A stretch of DNA of 64,000 bases, from positions 205,149 to 269,148 of the forward strand of contig JADKFC010000004.1 in the NCBI GenBank assembly GCA_016717655.1, given 5' to 3'. This DNA comes from Saprospiraceae bacterium. GTDB lineage: Bacteria; Bacteroidota; Bacteroidia; Chitinophagales; Saprospiraceae. The translations under genes and the position numbers were made by a program. Below the pieces are notes generated by a model. The model was given only the letters and a program-made list of their open reading frames with translations, made no database searches and was not told the DNA's origin. Position 1 is the stretch's first letter; every line of letters begins with the position of its first letter. Positions 20,075 through 30,900 of this stretch are shown in pieces.

Positions 20075-21700
20075 ATGGATATGCTGCTGGCTAAAAACCC
20101 CTTGTTGCTTCTCTTCCTGGTAGCCGCCATAGGCTTTTTGGTGGGTCGCGTCAAGGTATTAGGGTGCCAGCCTGGGTACCGCTGCCGTCTTGTTTGTGGG
20201 CCTCGGCTTTGGTATGTTTAACCCCGATTTTGAAGTGCCCTCTGTTGTCTTTCAACTGGGACTCATCCTCTTTGTTTACAGTGTGGGCATCAGTTCTGGC
20301 CCTGCCTTTTTTGAAACCTTTAAAAAGAATGGCTTTCGCGACATTGGCTTTGTTTTGTTTAGCTTGTTCCTTTCGGCCCTCTTTGCTGTATTGATTTATT
20401 TTGGGCTTCATCTCGACAAGGCCACCATTGTAGGGGTTTACTGTGGCAGCACCACCAACACACCCGCATTGGCCGGGGTAACGGACCTCATCAACCGATT
20501 GGGCGATGCAGATAAGGGGCAATGGGTCAAAGACCTGGTAGTGGGTTATACTTATTCTTATCCGATGGGGGTGCTGGGCGTCATCCTGGTAATGAAATAC
20601 ACAGAAAAATGGCTGAAGGTAGATTATGTGGCTGAAAAAAACAGCCTTCGAAAACAATATCCGGTCGATGAAGAAATTGCCGGTAAGGCCGTTGAAATTA
20701 CCCGCGATGTTGCCGAAGACAAAACTTTGCGCGACCTGGTAAAAGAAATGGGTCTTGTCTTAGGTTTTGGCCGGGTCTATCAAAACGGCAAGGTAAGCAT
20801 TGCCAACTGGGACACCCGACTTCACAAAGGAGATATTCTCATGGTCATTGGTGGGGTCAACGACCTCGTGGCGGCCATCACTTTTTTGGGGTAGAATCGG
20901 ATGAAAACATCCTCGACAATTATAGAAATTATGAGGTGAAAAGAATCTTTGTTTCGCGACCCGAAGTGGTGGGTCGAACCCTTTCATCGCTCAATCTTTC
21001 TGAAAAGTTTGATGCCGTCATCACCCGCATCCGCAGGGGAGATGTAGACATGCTCGCCCAATCTGATACGGTATTAGAAATTGGTGACCGCATCCGCTTC
21101 GTAGCCAGAAAACAAGACCTCAAAGCCTTGTCAAAATTTTTTGGCGATTCTTACTATGAAAGCAGCAAAGTCAATCTTTTTTCATTTGGCCTGGGTATCG
21201 CCCTGGGCTTGCTCATCGGCACCTTTGAATTCCATCTTCCGGGAGGTCTCCAATTTAAACTGGGTTTTGCAGGAGGTCCTTTGTTGGTTGGCCTGGTGAT
21301 GAGTGCCTTAAGAAGAACAGGGCCCATTGTGTGGACCCTGCCTTATTCTTCCAACATTACCCTGCGACAGATCGGACTCACTCTGTTGTTGGCCGTTATC
21401 GGGCTGGAGAGTGGTCACAGCTTTATGGAAAGTCTTTCGCGTATCGACGGACTGACCATTTTTGCTGGAGGCGTTTTACTAAGCATGGTTACCGCTTTTG
21501 TCAGCATCATCGTTGGCTACAAGTTGTTCAAAATACCTTTTTCTGTATTACTCGGTTTTATGAGCAATCAACCTGCCATTCTTGAGTTTGCCACCGGCAT
21601 GAGCAAAAACAGACTGCCCCAGATAGGATACGCGATTATGTTTCCCATCTCCATGATTATGAAAATCCTGTATGCCCAGGTCTTGTTTTTATTGCTTTGA
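20075..21700 (+). CDS. AspT/YidE-type putative transporter, two frameshifts
   Basis: A membrane protein of about 541 residues with two blocks of transmembrane helices separated by TrkA-C (RCK-C) regulatory domains. The first block begins LLLLFLVAAIGFLVGRVKVLG. A shift near 20162 (GGG) joins ASLGTAAVLFVGLGFG, and a second at 20885-20893 (TTTTTTGGGG) joins the RCK-C region (VGRTLSSLNLSEKFDAVITR, VLEIGDRIRFVARKQDLK). The last block has the family-type segment GFAGGPLLVGLVMSALRRTG. The family includes aspartate:alanine antiporters; the substrate here is unknown. Confidence 0.85.
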
Positions 21701-21702
21701 GT

Positions 21703-22302
21703 TTAGATAAACTCTTCTTCTCCCCTTTCTTTTTTCAGGTCGTCATAAAACTTTGCCATGGTTACCTGCATGTAGGGAAACAACCACAAATAGCCTATTC
21801 CCAGGGTAAGTATACACAGCAATGACAAGCCAAAGAAACGAAGCATCATGCGGAAGTACTTCATTTTATAGCCATCCATCATTCGTTTGCTTTCGTTTAA
21901 CACCTCCATCGGCCCTAAATGAGGTTGATCTGCCAGGATGTAATAACTCATGGCATAAGCAATGGCCCTGATGATGCCGGGTACGATTAAGAGAAGGGTA
22001 AATAAAAGAACAATTATGGCTTGTAAATAATACAGACCCAGGGCCGAGCCAAAATTTTTAAAGCCATTAAATATTTGCTCCAGTCTGGCATCTTCCTCCT
22101 CTCTTGCCAACGAAAGGGCAAAGGAAGCGTAACCCAGAAGCAGTGGACCCAACATAAAAAGTGCTGCAATCTGGCCCACAAAAGGTATTGCCATCGTAGC
22201 ACATACTAAAATATAAACGGCTGAAGCGCCTACGGCAAGTCCCCACTTTCCGGATAAAGAGGTCCGTGCCATACTCATTAATTCTGCATTTGGTGTTCCC
22301 AT
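21703..22302 (-). CDS. DUF975-like integral membrane protein
   Basis: 199 residues from the ATG at 22302 (MGTPNAELMSMARTSLSGKW). At least four to five hydrophobic helices are visible, with a conserved segment GIIRAIAYAMSYYILADQP and the following short helix EVLNESKRMMDGYKMKYF, as in DUF975 proteins. The function of this family is unknown. It converges on the transporter gene with three bases between stops, and its acidic tail (KKERGEEEFI) is cytoplasmic. Confidence 0.75.
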   Translation of the reverse strand: MGTPNAELMSMARTSLSGKWGLAVGASAVYILVCATMAIPFVGQIAALFMLGPLLLGYASFALSLAREEEDARLEQIFNGFKNFGSALGLYYLQAIIVLLFTLLLIVPGIIRAIAYAMSYYILADQPHLGPMEVLNESKRMMDGYKMKYFRMMLRFFGLSLLCILTLGIGYLWLFPYMQVTMAKFYDDLKKERGEEEFI

Positions 22303-22452
22303 TTCGTTGCTATTGTTTTGATTTGTCACACAATATACAAACAAACAATTATTACCAAATTAAAAAGCAAAATTTAATACCAGAAATGCCTTTTTTATCA
22401 TCACAAAATGTGCATATGTCTCACCTTTAAAACCGTTTACTCTCTACCCGGA

Positions 22453-23826
22453 TCAGGCCCCGTGTCTCTTGATTTCTATACCCATAAAATTGCGGTACAT
22501 TTCAATGGCATAACCGTCTGTCATACCCGCTACATAATCAACTATGTTCAGTGCGGTTTCATAAGGTGTCTTGCCTACGCCAAATTGAGCCGGCAACAAA
22601 TGCAGGGTTTTTCTATCGAGGGCTGATTTTTCAGGGCATAAGGCCGCAGAGATGTAAATATCCAGGATCTCCGATAATACCTTATAGCCGGCTATTTCCA
22701 CCTGGATCACTGAGTGGTGGTCGTATATTTTTTCTACCGAAATGCGATTGACCTCTCTTAGGTTATGGCTTTGACTTACCGCATCGTCTATCAGGGTTTT
22801 GGTAAACCGACCCTGCAGAATGTCGTCAGCATTTTCCATAAACGACCTGCTGGCCGAGTTGACCATGGTACTTATGGTCTTAGCCCTTAAGTACGCAATT
22901 TTTTCGTTGGCATCCTCCAAACCCTTTAGGGTCTTCTTCACCTTCGATGTGTCGCCGTCCAGATCAGCAATTACTCCCAGAAAAGCATCAGAAACTTCTG
23001 CCGTACTCATGATACCAATGCGGTGGGCATCTTCCATATCGATAACCCGATAACAAATGTCGTCTGCTGCTTCAACCAGGTACACAAATGGGTGGCGAAG
23101 GTAGGCAACTTTTGATGTTGTATTGTCCCGTTGCATGTGGGTGTGGTGCACCACTTCTTCAAAACGTTGCAGGTCAATGGCAAAGAAGCCATATTTTTTA
23201 CGGTGGGTGTACTTTTTATCTACGGCACCCGCCTCGCATGGGTATTTTAAAATAGATGCCAGGGTGGTGTAGGTAAGTTGCATGCCCATTTCTGCCTTTC
23301 CCTTGTATCCGTGGGTCAGCAGGTGGAAGGCATTCGCATTTCCCTCAAAATTGATGAGATCGGCCCATTGGGTCTCGTCAAACCAATCGATCAGGTTGCG
23401 ATCGCCAATCGATTTCTGGCTGTTTTGCAAAAAGTAGTTGGAAATGGCTTTTTCTCCGCTGTGGCCAAAGGGTGGGTTTCCTACATCATGGGCCAAACAT
23501 GCGGCAGCTACAACAGCCGAAAGGTCGTACTGGTAAAAATTCTCAGCTCTGCCAGACTCAACCTTGCCCGCCAGCATCTCTCCGGTGATGGCACCCAGGC
23601 TCCTGCCTACACTGGCCACCTCCAATGAGTGGGTCAGTCGGTTGTGGACAAAGGTATTGCCCGGCAAAGGAAAGACCTGGGTCTTGTTTTGAAGTCTTCT
23701 GAACGCAGAAGAAAAGATCAGTCGGTCGTAGTCTCGTTGAAAGTGGGTGCGGTGTACTTCGCCCGATGCAGATTTGCCGGGACGGGATTCTGATATACAG
23801 CTTTCCCAGCTCAGGCTTTCAGACAT
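22453..23826 (-). CDS. dgt: Deoxyguanosinetriphosphate triphosphohydrolase
   Basis: 457 residues of the HD superfamily. Hydrolyses dGTP (or other dNTPs) to the nucleoside and tripolyphosphate, limiting dNTP pools. Metal-binding residues are His66 (HNRLTHSLEV) and His113-Asp114 (CLAHDVGNPPFGHSGE), with a later Asp in VYLVEAADDICYRVIDME. The opening RDYDRLIFSSAFRRLQNKTQ is characteristic. The length fits and the frame is intact. The preference for dGTP is by family; activity on other dNTPs is possible. Confidence 0.92.
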   Translation of the reverse strand: MSESLSWESCISESRPGKSASGEVHRTHFQRDYDRLIFSSAFRRLQNKTQVFPLPGNTFVHNRLTHSLEVASVGRSLGAITGEMLAGKVESGRAENFYQYDLSAVVAAACLAHDVGNPPFGHSGEKAISNYFLQNSQKSIGDRNLIDWFDETQWADLINFEGNANAFHLLTHGYKGKAEMGMQLTYTTLASILKYPCEAGAVDKKYTHRKKYGFFAIDLQRFEEVVHHTHMQRDNTTSKVAYLRHPFVYLVEAADDICYRVIDMEDAHRIGIMSTAEVSDAFLGVIADLDGDTSKVKKTLKGLEDANEKIAYLRAKTISTMVNSASRSFMENADDILQGRFTKTLIDDAVSQSHNLREVNRISVEKIYDHHSVIQVEIAGYKVLSEILDIYISAALCPEKSALDRKTLHLLPAQFGVGKTPYETALNIVDYVAGMTDGYAIEMYRNFMGIEIKRHGA

Positions 23827-23957
23827 ATCTCAAGATTTTGTGATGTATAGAGTTTTTTTATATATATTTGTGTCATAGAACTAACCTGAGAGGCTGTCAG
23901 ACACAAGTATTTTTTTGACCAATCCTGAAAAGAGGGAATGATAAGACAAGTGAACAA

Positions 23958-25025
23958 TCAGGAGTCTTCGATAATTTCGTCTTCTTCTTCGTTGTCTGAC
24001 GGCCTTTGTTTTTTATCCAACGCATTAGCCCTGTAATGGTGATAATCCGCTCTGTTTTGGATCAAATCCTTGGTCACAAACAACGCCTTTAACATCGAAG
24101 AAGCGTCTGCTTCATTTTGTCCTGCTATGTCATAGGCCGTTCCGTGGTCCGGTGAAGTACGGATGCCTTTAATACCTGCTGTAAAGTTGGTACCTCCTCC
24201 AAAAGAAAGAGATTTCAATGCCACCAGGCCTTGGTCATGGTACATGGCCAAAATGCCATCAAATTTTTTATACTGCCCCGAACCAAAAAAGCCATCGGCC
24301 GGATAAGGTCCGTAAACCAGTAATCCTGCCTTTTTGAGCTCAATAATGGCCGGTCTAATAATCTTTTCTTCCTGATCACCCAGCGCTCCTTCATCACCGG
24401 CATGGGGGTTGAGACCCAAAACAGCAATGGTGGGCTTGTCGATACCGAATTCCACCCTCAGACTTTCTTCAAATACCTTTATCTTTTTCTGTACCCTTTC
24501 TTTGGTGATCTGTGCTGTTACTTCTGACAATGGAAGGTGGTTGGTTACCAGGCCTACCCTCAGGCTGTCGCTTACCATCAGCATCAGTCCCTGGTTGCCA
24601 AAAATCGATTCAAAATATTCGGTGTGGCCGGGAAATCCAAATCCCGCCAACTTCATCGCTGCCTTGTGGATGGGTGCCGTTACCAGACCGTCTATCAGCC
24701 CTGCCTTTAGATCCTGAGCCGCTTTTTCGATGGCCAACTTGGCGTAACGGCCACCTTCTTCGGTCACCTTGCCCAGGGTTATATTGACGGTGTCTTCCCA
24801 ACAGTTCAGCACATTGATCTTTTTTTGAGAAGCCCTGTTGGCCTCACTTATGTGGTGAAATTGGATAGCACTGTCTTTTACAATGTTTTTGTGGTACGAC
24901 ATCACCTTTGAAGAACCATAAATAATGGGGGTAAAGTGATCTAGTACACGCTCATCGCTAAGTGCTTTTATGATTACTTCCGGCCCAATGCCATTGACAT
25001 CACCTATCGTTATTCCTATCTTCAA
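23958..25025 (-). CDS. pdxA: 4-hydroxythreonine-4-phosphate dehydrogenase
   Basis: 355 residues, acting in pyridoxal phosphate synthesis. The N-terminus MKIGITIGDVNGIGPEVI and the three metal-ligand His segments (GFPGHTEYFE, LNPHAGDEGALG, AMYHDQGL) are all present, as is the TSPDHGTAYDIAG motif. The start is TTG, in the sequence ACATTGAAG, with no in-frame ATG near it. The C-terminus carries an extra acidic tail (DNEEEDEIIEDS) beyond the usual end. Confidence 0.95.
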   Translation of the reverse strand: MKIGITIGDVNGIGPEVIIKALSDERVLDHFTPIIYGSSKVMSYHKNIVKDSAIQFHHISEANRASQKKINVLNCWEDTVNITLGKVTEEGGRYAKLAIEKAAQDLKAGLIDGLVTAPIHKAAMKLAGFGFPGHTEYFESIFGNQGLMLMVSDSLRVGLVTNHLPLSEVTAQITKERVQKKIKVFEESLRVEFGIDKPTIAVLGLNPHAGDEGALGDQEEKIIRPAIIELKKAGLLVYGPYPADGFFGSGQYKKFDGILAMYHDQGLVALKSLSFGGGTNFTAGIKGIRTSPDHGTAYDIAGQNEADASSMLKALFVTKDLIQNRADYHHYRANALDKKQRPSDNEEEDEIIEDS

Positions 25026-25061
25026 TGTATTCTTATTTTTATTTTGGCTAAGATACGTCTT

Positions 25062-25490
25062 TTACAAGACCTCAAGCAGTTCCACGTCAAAGATCAATAC
25101 AGAGTTGGGCGGTATCGAACCTACTTGCTGGTCTCCATATCCAAGGCTCGGGGGTATGAGCAGCTTGCCCTTTCCTCCTTCCCCAAATAACACCATTCCC
25201 CTGCGCCAACCGGCAATTACGTTGGACAAATTGGTCTCAAAATCCTCATTTTCGTCAAACACGGTTCCATCCACCAGGGCGCCCTTGTACTTGACCCTGA
25301 TATCACTGTTGACCTTGGGCTTAGTATCATTGCCGGGTACTTCGATGATATAATATAAGCCGTCGTCCGTTTTTTGAGCTACCAGGTTGTTCTTATCCAG
25401 ATAGTCTTGAATCTCATCTTCAGCATCCTTGCCACAGGAAACCAGTAGTAGTGAAATCAGCGCTAAACAAAGTAGAAAAATGCGATTCAT
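25062..25490 (-). CDS. FKBP-type peptidyl-prolyl isomerase lipoprotein
   Basis: 142 residues from the ATG at 25490. A signal with lipobox (LISLLLVSC) is followed by an FKBP domain: IRVKYKGALVDGTVFDEN, VIAGWRRGMVLFGEGGKGKL, IPPSLGYGDQQVGSIPPN. These match the isomerase core and its active-site aromatic and Asp residues. It likely aids folding of exported proteins at the envelope. An in-frame extension to 25562 lacks signal-peptide features and is rejected. Confidence 0.9.
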   Translation of the reverse strand: MNRIFLLCLALISLLLVSCGKDAEDEIQDYLDKNNLVAQKTDDGLYYIIEVPGNDTKPKVNSDIRVKYKGALVDGTVFDENEDFETNLSNVIAGWRRGMVLFGEGGKGKLLIPPSLGYGDQQVGSIPPNSVLIFDVELLEVL

Positions 25491-25545
25491 TATTAGATTT
25501 TGTGCCACAAAAATGGAAAAAAACAGGCACTTAACCGATACAAAA

Positions 25546-26544
25546 TCAAAGCAGACTTTCAATTTCTTTTCCTAGCCTCTCCCATTCCTGGGTCAAACTT
25601 CGAAAATACTGGCTCCTTTCCAGGGCATTATCCCTGCTAATACTTACGCTATAGGCTTTTTGGTTGTAGATCTTTTCCCTGATCGTACTGGTATACCTCG
25701 GATCGTTGGTGTGGATAAAATCGGGGTATTCGGTGCTCAGAAAGGCCTTTTCATAACCATCGGTATTGTAATATACCTGGGACCCGCCAAAATAATACCT
25801 GTTGATCAGCAAATAGGCATCACCATAGGGCCGTCCACTTTCAAGGTTAAATTTGTAGCCCACTTCCGCCACCTTTTTTAAATGCTCCAACAGCTGGTTG
25901 AATTCCTGGTACAATTCCTCCGATTGTTGCCGGTCGATAATGCCAATTCGAACTCCCAGTTTCAATTTGTGAAAGGCCGCATTCATAATGCCCGGACCCC
26001 ATATTTCGGTAGTGGGGTGGTTGTTGAATTCGTGGCTCAGGTAATTGGCCAGCTGTCTGTTTTCTGACGAAATTTCGAGGGTATCCAATCTTTTTTGCTG
26101 GTGTTGGTAGCCTCCTTTTTCGTGGTGCCACATATGGTGCAAAAACTTAAGCAATTTCGGAAAATCAAAGTAATACGGCAGTGAAAGTTCGTTTCCCAAA
26201 AAGATCAATTCGTTTTCTCGCCCCTTGCGCAGCGAATCAAAGGTCCTGCCAAATGCCAAAAGAAAGTCGCGCATCGTGCTGTTGGTAGCACTCACATGCT
26301 CGGTCACAAAGCTGATTTGATTGAGGCCCGAATGGGTTTCCAGCAGGGTGTCAAAAGAAATGTTGTAGTGCAAACACAGGGTCACAACTTCATCAATTTT
26401 TAAGGCCGTGTTGCCGCTGATGCGTTTGTAAGAAGCTCCTTTCTCGAGGTGAAGTACTTCACTGATCTCGTCTACCAGTGAAAAGGTTTCCTTCTTAAAC
26501 AGGTTTTTGATGCTTTGAAATAGTGCTTTTTGTGTTGAATCCAT
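25546..26544 (-). CDS. Hypothetical protein with N-terminal helix-turn-helix-like segment
   Basis: 332 residues, no export signal. The first 65 residues look like an XRE-type DNA-binding domain (EISEVLHLEKGASYKRISGN, ALKIDEVVTLCLHYNISFDT). The remainder is a helical domain I do not recognise, rich in aromatic and charged residues. Such architecture suggests a transcription regulator with an attached ligand- or partner-binding region. It is divergent from a lipoprotein gene across a 406-base AT-rich gap. Confidence 0.6.
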   Translation of the reverse strand: MDSTQKALFQSIKNLFKKETFSLVDEISEVLHLEKGASYKRISGNTALKIDEVVTLCLHYNISFDTLLETHSGLNQISFVTEHVSATNSTMRDFLLAFGRTFDSLRKGRENELIFLGNELSLPYYFDFPKLLKFLHHMWHHEKGGYQHQQKRLDTLEISSENRQLANYLSHEFNNHPTTEIWGPGIMNAAFHKLKLGVRIGIIDRQQSEELYQEFNQLLEHLKKVAEVGYKFNLESGRPYGDAYLLINRYYFGGSQVYYNTDGYEKAFLSTEYPDFIHTNDPRYTSTIREKIYNQKAYSVSISRDNALERSQYFRSLTQEWERLGKEIESLL

Positions 26545-26950
26545 AACCTTTAGATAAAACGTAAACAGGATGATAGTAAAACAAATATACCAAAGCCGTT
26601 AAAAAACACAACATTTTTATCCTGATTTTTTACTTTTTTTGTACTTTTTGTATAATCTCGGTCGTAATTAACCAATTTTTATTGGTCATTTTGGTTTATA
26701 TGGCCACTAAAAACCCGTTTCATCCCTGTCAACAAATCTCAATATTTGGACAATTTGTAAAAATGCCCTCTTTTGATTTTACCAAAAAAGGGTGATTTTA
26801 TTTTTTTTATAAAAATCGGGTTGGCACCCGTTTTTTTATTCTGTTTTTATCTGTTTTTAGAAAAATGGTAAAATAATTTTTTGGCATTGTCCAAATTGTG
26901 CACCTCACACCGCTTTTCTTGACCCTATCTTTGTCTTACACTCTACGCTC
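26545..26950. other. AT-rich divergent intergenic region
   Basis: A 406-base gap between divergent genes, dominated by A and T runs. It contains a terminator-like hairpin (26810-26837) and a -7-like TATCTTTG (26926-26933) before the downstream lipoprotein gene. I find no open frame of interest. Confidence 0.5.
26810..26837 (+). terminator. Terminator-like hairpin with no gene ending before it
   Basis: CGGGT (26817-26821) pairs with ACCCG (26826-26830) around TGGC, with an A-rich tract upstream and seven T residues downstream. Because it is flanked by divergent genes, it may end a small RNA or an attenuated leader, or be incidental. The A-rich upstream side would let it work in both directions. 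Confidence 0.5.
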
Positions 26951-27766
26951 ATGAAATCGACGCTATTGAAATGGTCATTTGACCAGGTATTCTATACTCA
27001 TTTTCTGTTTTTATACAAGTTCATTTTTTCAGGGGGGCCGAACGCTGTTCCCCTGTTTTTTTTTATGCTCTGCCTGCCTTTGATCGGCTGTAGTCCCTCC
27101 TACTATGCCCCGGGTCCCCAGTGCCCACCGGGCTTTGTCAAAAAAAAAGAAAGCCGCTTGGCTCTCGCCTATATCCAAACCCAATCGGCCAGAGGTTATG
27201 AGGCCTGTTTTGCCCACACACCCCTGCCTCATTTAAGTGTAATGGGCAATCACCTTACCTATTCGGGTGAATACACCTCAAACCAAACCTCCCAATTTAG
27301 CCACGGCTTCCTCAACGAAATGGGTCTCGGATACTATACCGCGTTGGGTTCAAGACGACAACTCGTTATGGATCTTTGTTATTATTCTGCCTTTGGCAAT
27401 GTGGCATTTCGAGGCTCGGGAAACCAATCTTCATCTCAAAATTTCTATGTTGAGTCAAAATTCAGAAAAAGAAGTGTGTTGGCCGGATTCACCTTTTTAT
27501 CCAATCACCTGGAAGCCGCCTTTTCCCTTAAACTATCTCAATTATCCTATTACCATACCCGATTTTCCCGGTATAGTCCCGAATTTCTTTCCGCTTCCCT
27601 GGTGGAACCCCAAAAAAAGTACCTGGCAGAACCCTCTCTTGTTTTGCGAGCGGGTTGGCCACATGTGAAATTCTATTTAGGCCTTGAACTAGCCAACAAC
27701 TTAGTTCCTTCTGCCCTGGCTATGGCTGACAAACGGCTTTCTGGTGGGCTTAGTTTTAAGTTCTAA
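26951..27766 (+). CDS. Hypothetical lipoprotein with beta-rich mature domain
   Basis: 271 residues. The N-terminus is long: two hydrophobic stretches, then a lipobox-like PLIGC (Cys about 47) followed by SPSYYAPGPQCPP. The mature part has alternating aromatic strands (HGFLNEMGLGYYTALGSRRQ, RAGWPHVKFYLGLELANN) and ends in LSGGLSFKF, as in small outer-membrane barrels. TATCTTTG at 26926-26933 supports the ATG at 26951. G6 and T9 runs inside the signal region (about 27030-27065) could hide a frameshift. The family is not recognised. Confidence 0.6.
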   Translation: MKSTLLKWSFDQVFYTHFLFLYKFIFSGGPNAVPLFFFMLCLPLIGCSPSYYAPGPQCPPGFVKKKESRLALAYIQTQSARGYEACFAHTPLPHLSVMGNHLTYSGEYTSNQTSQFSHGFLNEMGLGYYTALGSRRQLVMDLCYYSAFGNVAFRGSGNQSSSQNFYVESKFRKRSVLAGFTFLSNHLEAAFSLKLSQLSYYHTRFSRYSPEFLSASLVEPQKKYLAEPSLVLRAGWPHVKFYLGLELANNLVPSALAMADKRLSGGLSFKF

Positions 27767-27904
27767 TTTCTGTATTTCGTGAAAAGACGGCTTATATTTA
27801 TTTGTGGATTAGTTCCTGCTATCCAATCTATCAAAAAAAACAGCACCTGGGTTTAGCTACTTATTATCTTCCCTCGTTTTGATCTATCCTAAGTTGGCCT
27901 TATC

Positions 27905-30900
27905 TCATACTTCTAACTCCACACTAAATCCATCTTTATAGTAGATGTCTATGCTGCCCCCAATCTTTTTAGCACGCATCGCCATGTTGTCCATGCCCTG
28001 GCCATCAGAACGAGTGGATGGTTGCTTATTTCCATTGTCTTTTACAATTAACTTTAGTTTGCCTCTTTCTTCTGTAACTGTGATTACTACATGGCTGCCA
28101 TCGCTGTGTTTCATTACGTTGGTTATAGCCTCTTTAAAAATGAGATAAATATTTTGGCGTCTTTCCGGGTCGATGAATTTTTTAGTGTCCCCAATCTGGG
28201 TTATAAAATCATGGGTCATCTTTTTCATATGCAAATTCTTTTCGGCATAGTCTCTCATTCTGTCAATCAGGTTTTCTACCTTGTCTTTTCTGCTATCTAT
28301 GGCCCACACCGTGTCCCTCATTCTTTCCATGGCTTCTCTGCCCATGCTGCTAATTTCATTGAGCACTTCCTTGTTTTCTTCCGAGGCCTCTATGGCCAGG
28401 ATCTGACTTTGCATGGCCAGACCCGAAAGCAGGGTGCCTACCTCATCGTGTAGGTCTGCACTGATCTTGGTTCGTAAGGTCGCCAGTTCTTTTTGTCTTC
28501 TTAGCTTTTGATTGAAGCGGTATCTAAGGAATACAAACACCAATGTGGTCAACAGCAGGGTGAAGATAACTATAACCCATGCCCTTTTGTACCACACTTG
28601 TTTTTTTAGGATGGTGATAACATACAGGCTTGCTTCTTTTTCCGAAATGCCGGTCGAAGCCCTTACTTCCAATGTGTGGGTGCCGGGCTCTAGTCCATAC
28701 AGAAATATCTTATTGTCAAGTTTCGGAGCCGTCCACTGGTTGCTTTGTTCTTTAAGCCGGTAGCTGTAGTATACTTCGTTGGAATATTCGGGTACCGAAA
28801 ACTGAAGCTCCAAACTACTTTCTGTTGGTTCGAGCACCAAATCTTTGAGGGTGTTGAGGTGGCGGTATTCGTATTTGAATTTTTCTTTTTGCAGATCAAA
28901 GATGGCGGTGCTAATCAGTTTTAAAGGCTTAATTTTGTTGGACGCCTGGACAAATTGCAGTTCTTCCGGCATAAAAGAAAAGAGACCGTCGGTGCTGCCA
29001 AAGTAATACCTGCCATCACTGCTTATAAGTGTCGACATTTTATTAAACTCAATTTCTGACAATGGGTGGCCCTTGGCTAGATTGTAAAATTGCTGTGCCT
29101 GGGTATCAAAATACAAGAGCCCATAACTACTGCCCAAATACAAATTACCTTGCTGGTCGGGTAAGATGGAAAAAATGGTGCGGTTTTGCATTACGTTTTC
29201 ACCGGTAATCAATGGGTTTTTAAAAATGCTGACAGCTCCTGTCCTGGTATTGAGCCTTCCCAAACCAAGTGTACATCCGAACCACAGTTGATCGCCATCT
29301 ACTTCTATTTCCTGAATATCGTTGTCTGCTGTATTGAGCGCTGTTTTGTCAAATTGTTTGAGGAGTTGTCCGCTTTTTGAAAGCAGCTGTATGCCCTTAA
29401 AGGTGCTGCTAATCCAGAAATTTTGACCCCCTTTATCCATTTTGATGTCGTTGATGGCAGAATAATAGGTACCCTCTCCGTTGATCTGAGTCTTAAGCCC
29501 TGTTTCGGTTTGTCGCTTTCGCTTTAAATCATAAAAATACAACTGCGGAGTATGCCAGATGTAAATCCACAAGGTGTCATTTTGTATCCATTGATTACAA
29601 TGCCCTGCATTGTAAGGGGGACCCACATAGTTTGTGCTGTTGTCTTTTAAGTCTATGATGGTATTGTTCCATATAAGGTAGTTGTTCCAAACATTTAAAG
29701 AATAGGTGCCCTTGGCTTTGTTGATCAAATGTTGCCACTTGGCAACGGCTTCAAAGCTATTGTTCCCAGGTCTTTTTATGGCAATGCCTCCATAATAGCT
29801 CGCGTAGATGTTTTTGTCTTTGTCTTCTGCCAGGGCTCGAAAGCTTGTTGTGCTGGACACCAGTGCATTGTCTTTTATGGGCTGTTTAAACTGGGTTAGT
29901 TTAGGGAGTTTTTTTTTGATCTGTAACACTGTCCTCAAATTACTGACCCAAAGTGTACCATCCTTTCTTTTTGTAAATTTTAGAAAATTAACCCCCAGGC
30001 CACCATGCGCCTCATTTTTGATTATTCCTAAAAAGTCATTTGACAAATCCTGCTGGGTTCTTGTTTTTATATTTAATATATACAAATACAAATTATCAGC
30101 TATGTATACTTTGTCGCCTTCCACCCATAGACCCGATAAGCCGTCTTTGACCGTGGGAGGGATTTTTAAAAATGGCAATAATTCATCTGTCGACCGATCC
30201 CACTTAAATAGGGTATAGGTGAGTTGGTCTATAAAATAAAAAGAGGTGTCGTTGGTCCAAACACTAACGTGGTTGCTGATTTGAAACCGGGTGTTGTATT
30301 TTTTTATCTCTTTTCCTTCCTGGTTAAATCTTAAAAAGAATCCATTTTTGAATACCCAGATTTCTTTTCCCATCTTTTTTGCAAACATTCCGCTAAGATT
30401 CTCAATGGGTGCCGTAAACAAAGTTTGAATACTATTTCCGTCTCCTTTCCTGCTCAGTGCTATTGTTTTTTCTTGGCGGTGATGCGAAAGTATAAACAAG
30501 CTTCCTGTTTGATTTTTGTGGCTCGATAATAATTGTTGGTCCTCACCCGGAAACAAATTGACTACTTGTTCTACGGTTCTTTGTTGCGTGTTGATTTGCA
30601 ACAATCGATTGCCAGATTGCTGAACCCACATCCTGTGCTTTCCGGCATTATTGAAAAAAATAAATGGCCGCGACACACTGTCTGTATTAAAACCAAATTG
30701 ACCTTTGTCGCCCGTGTAGGTAACGGTTCTATTGCCATCAAAAACGTGTAAACCGGTGGCACTGCTAAACCAAACATAACCCTCGTCGTCTTCCATGATG
30801 TCATTAAACTGGCCGAGATCTTCAGTGGAATTGAGCCTTACCATTTTTAACTCGTATTCCGGGTTTATGATTTTAAAGCTTGCATTTTGCCCTGTGGCTG

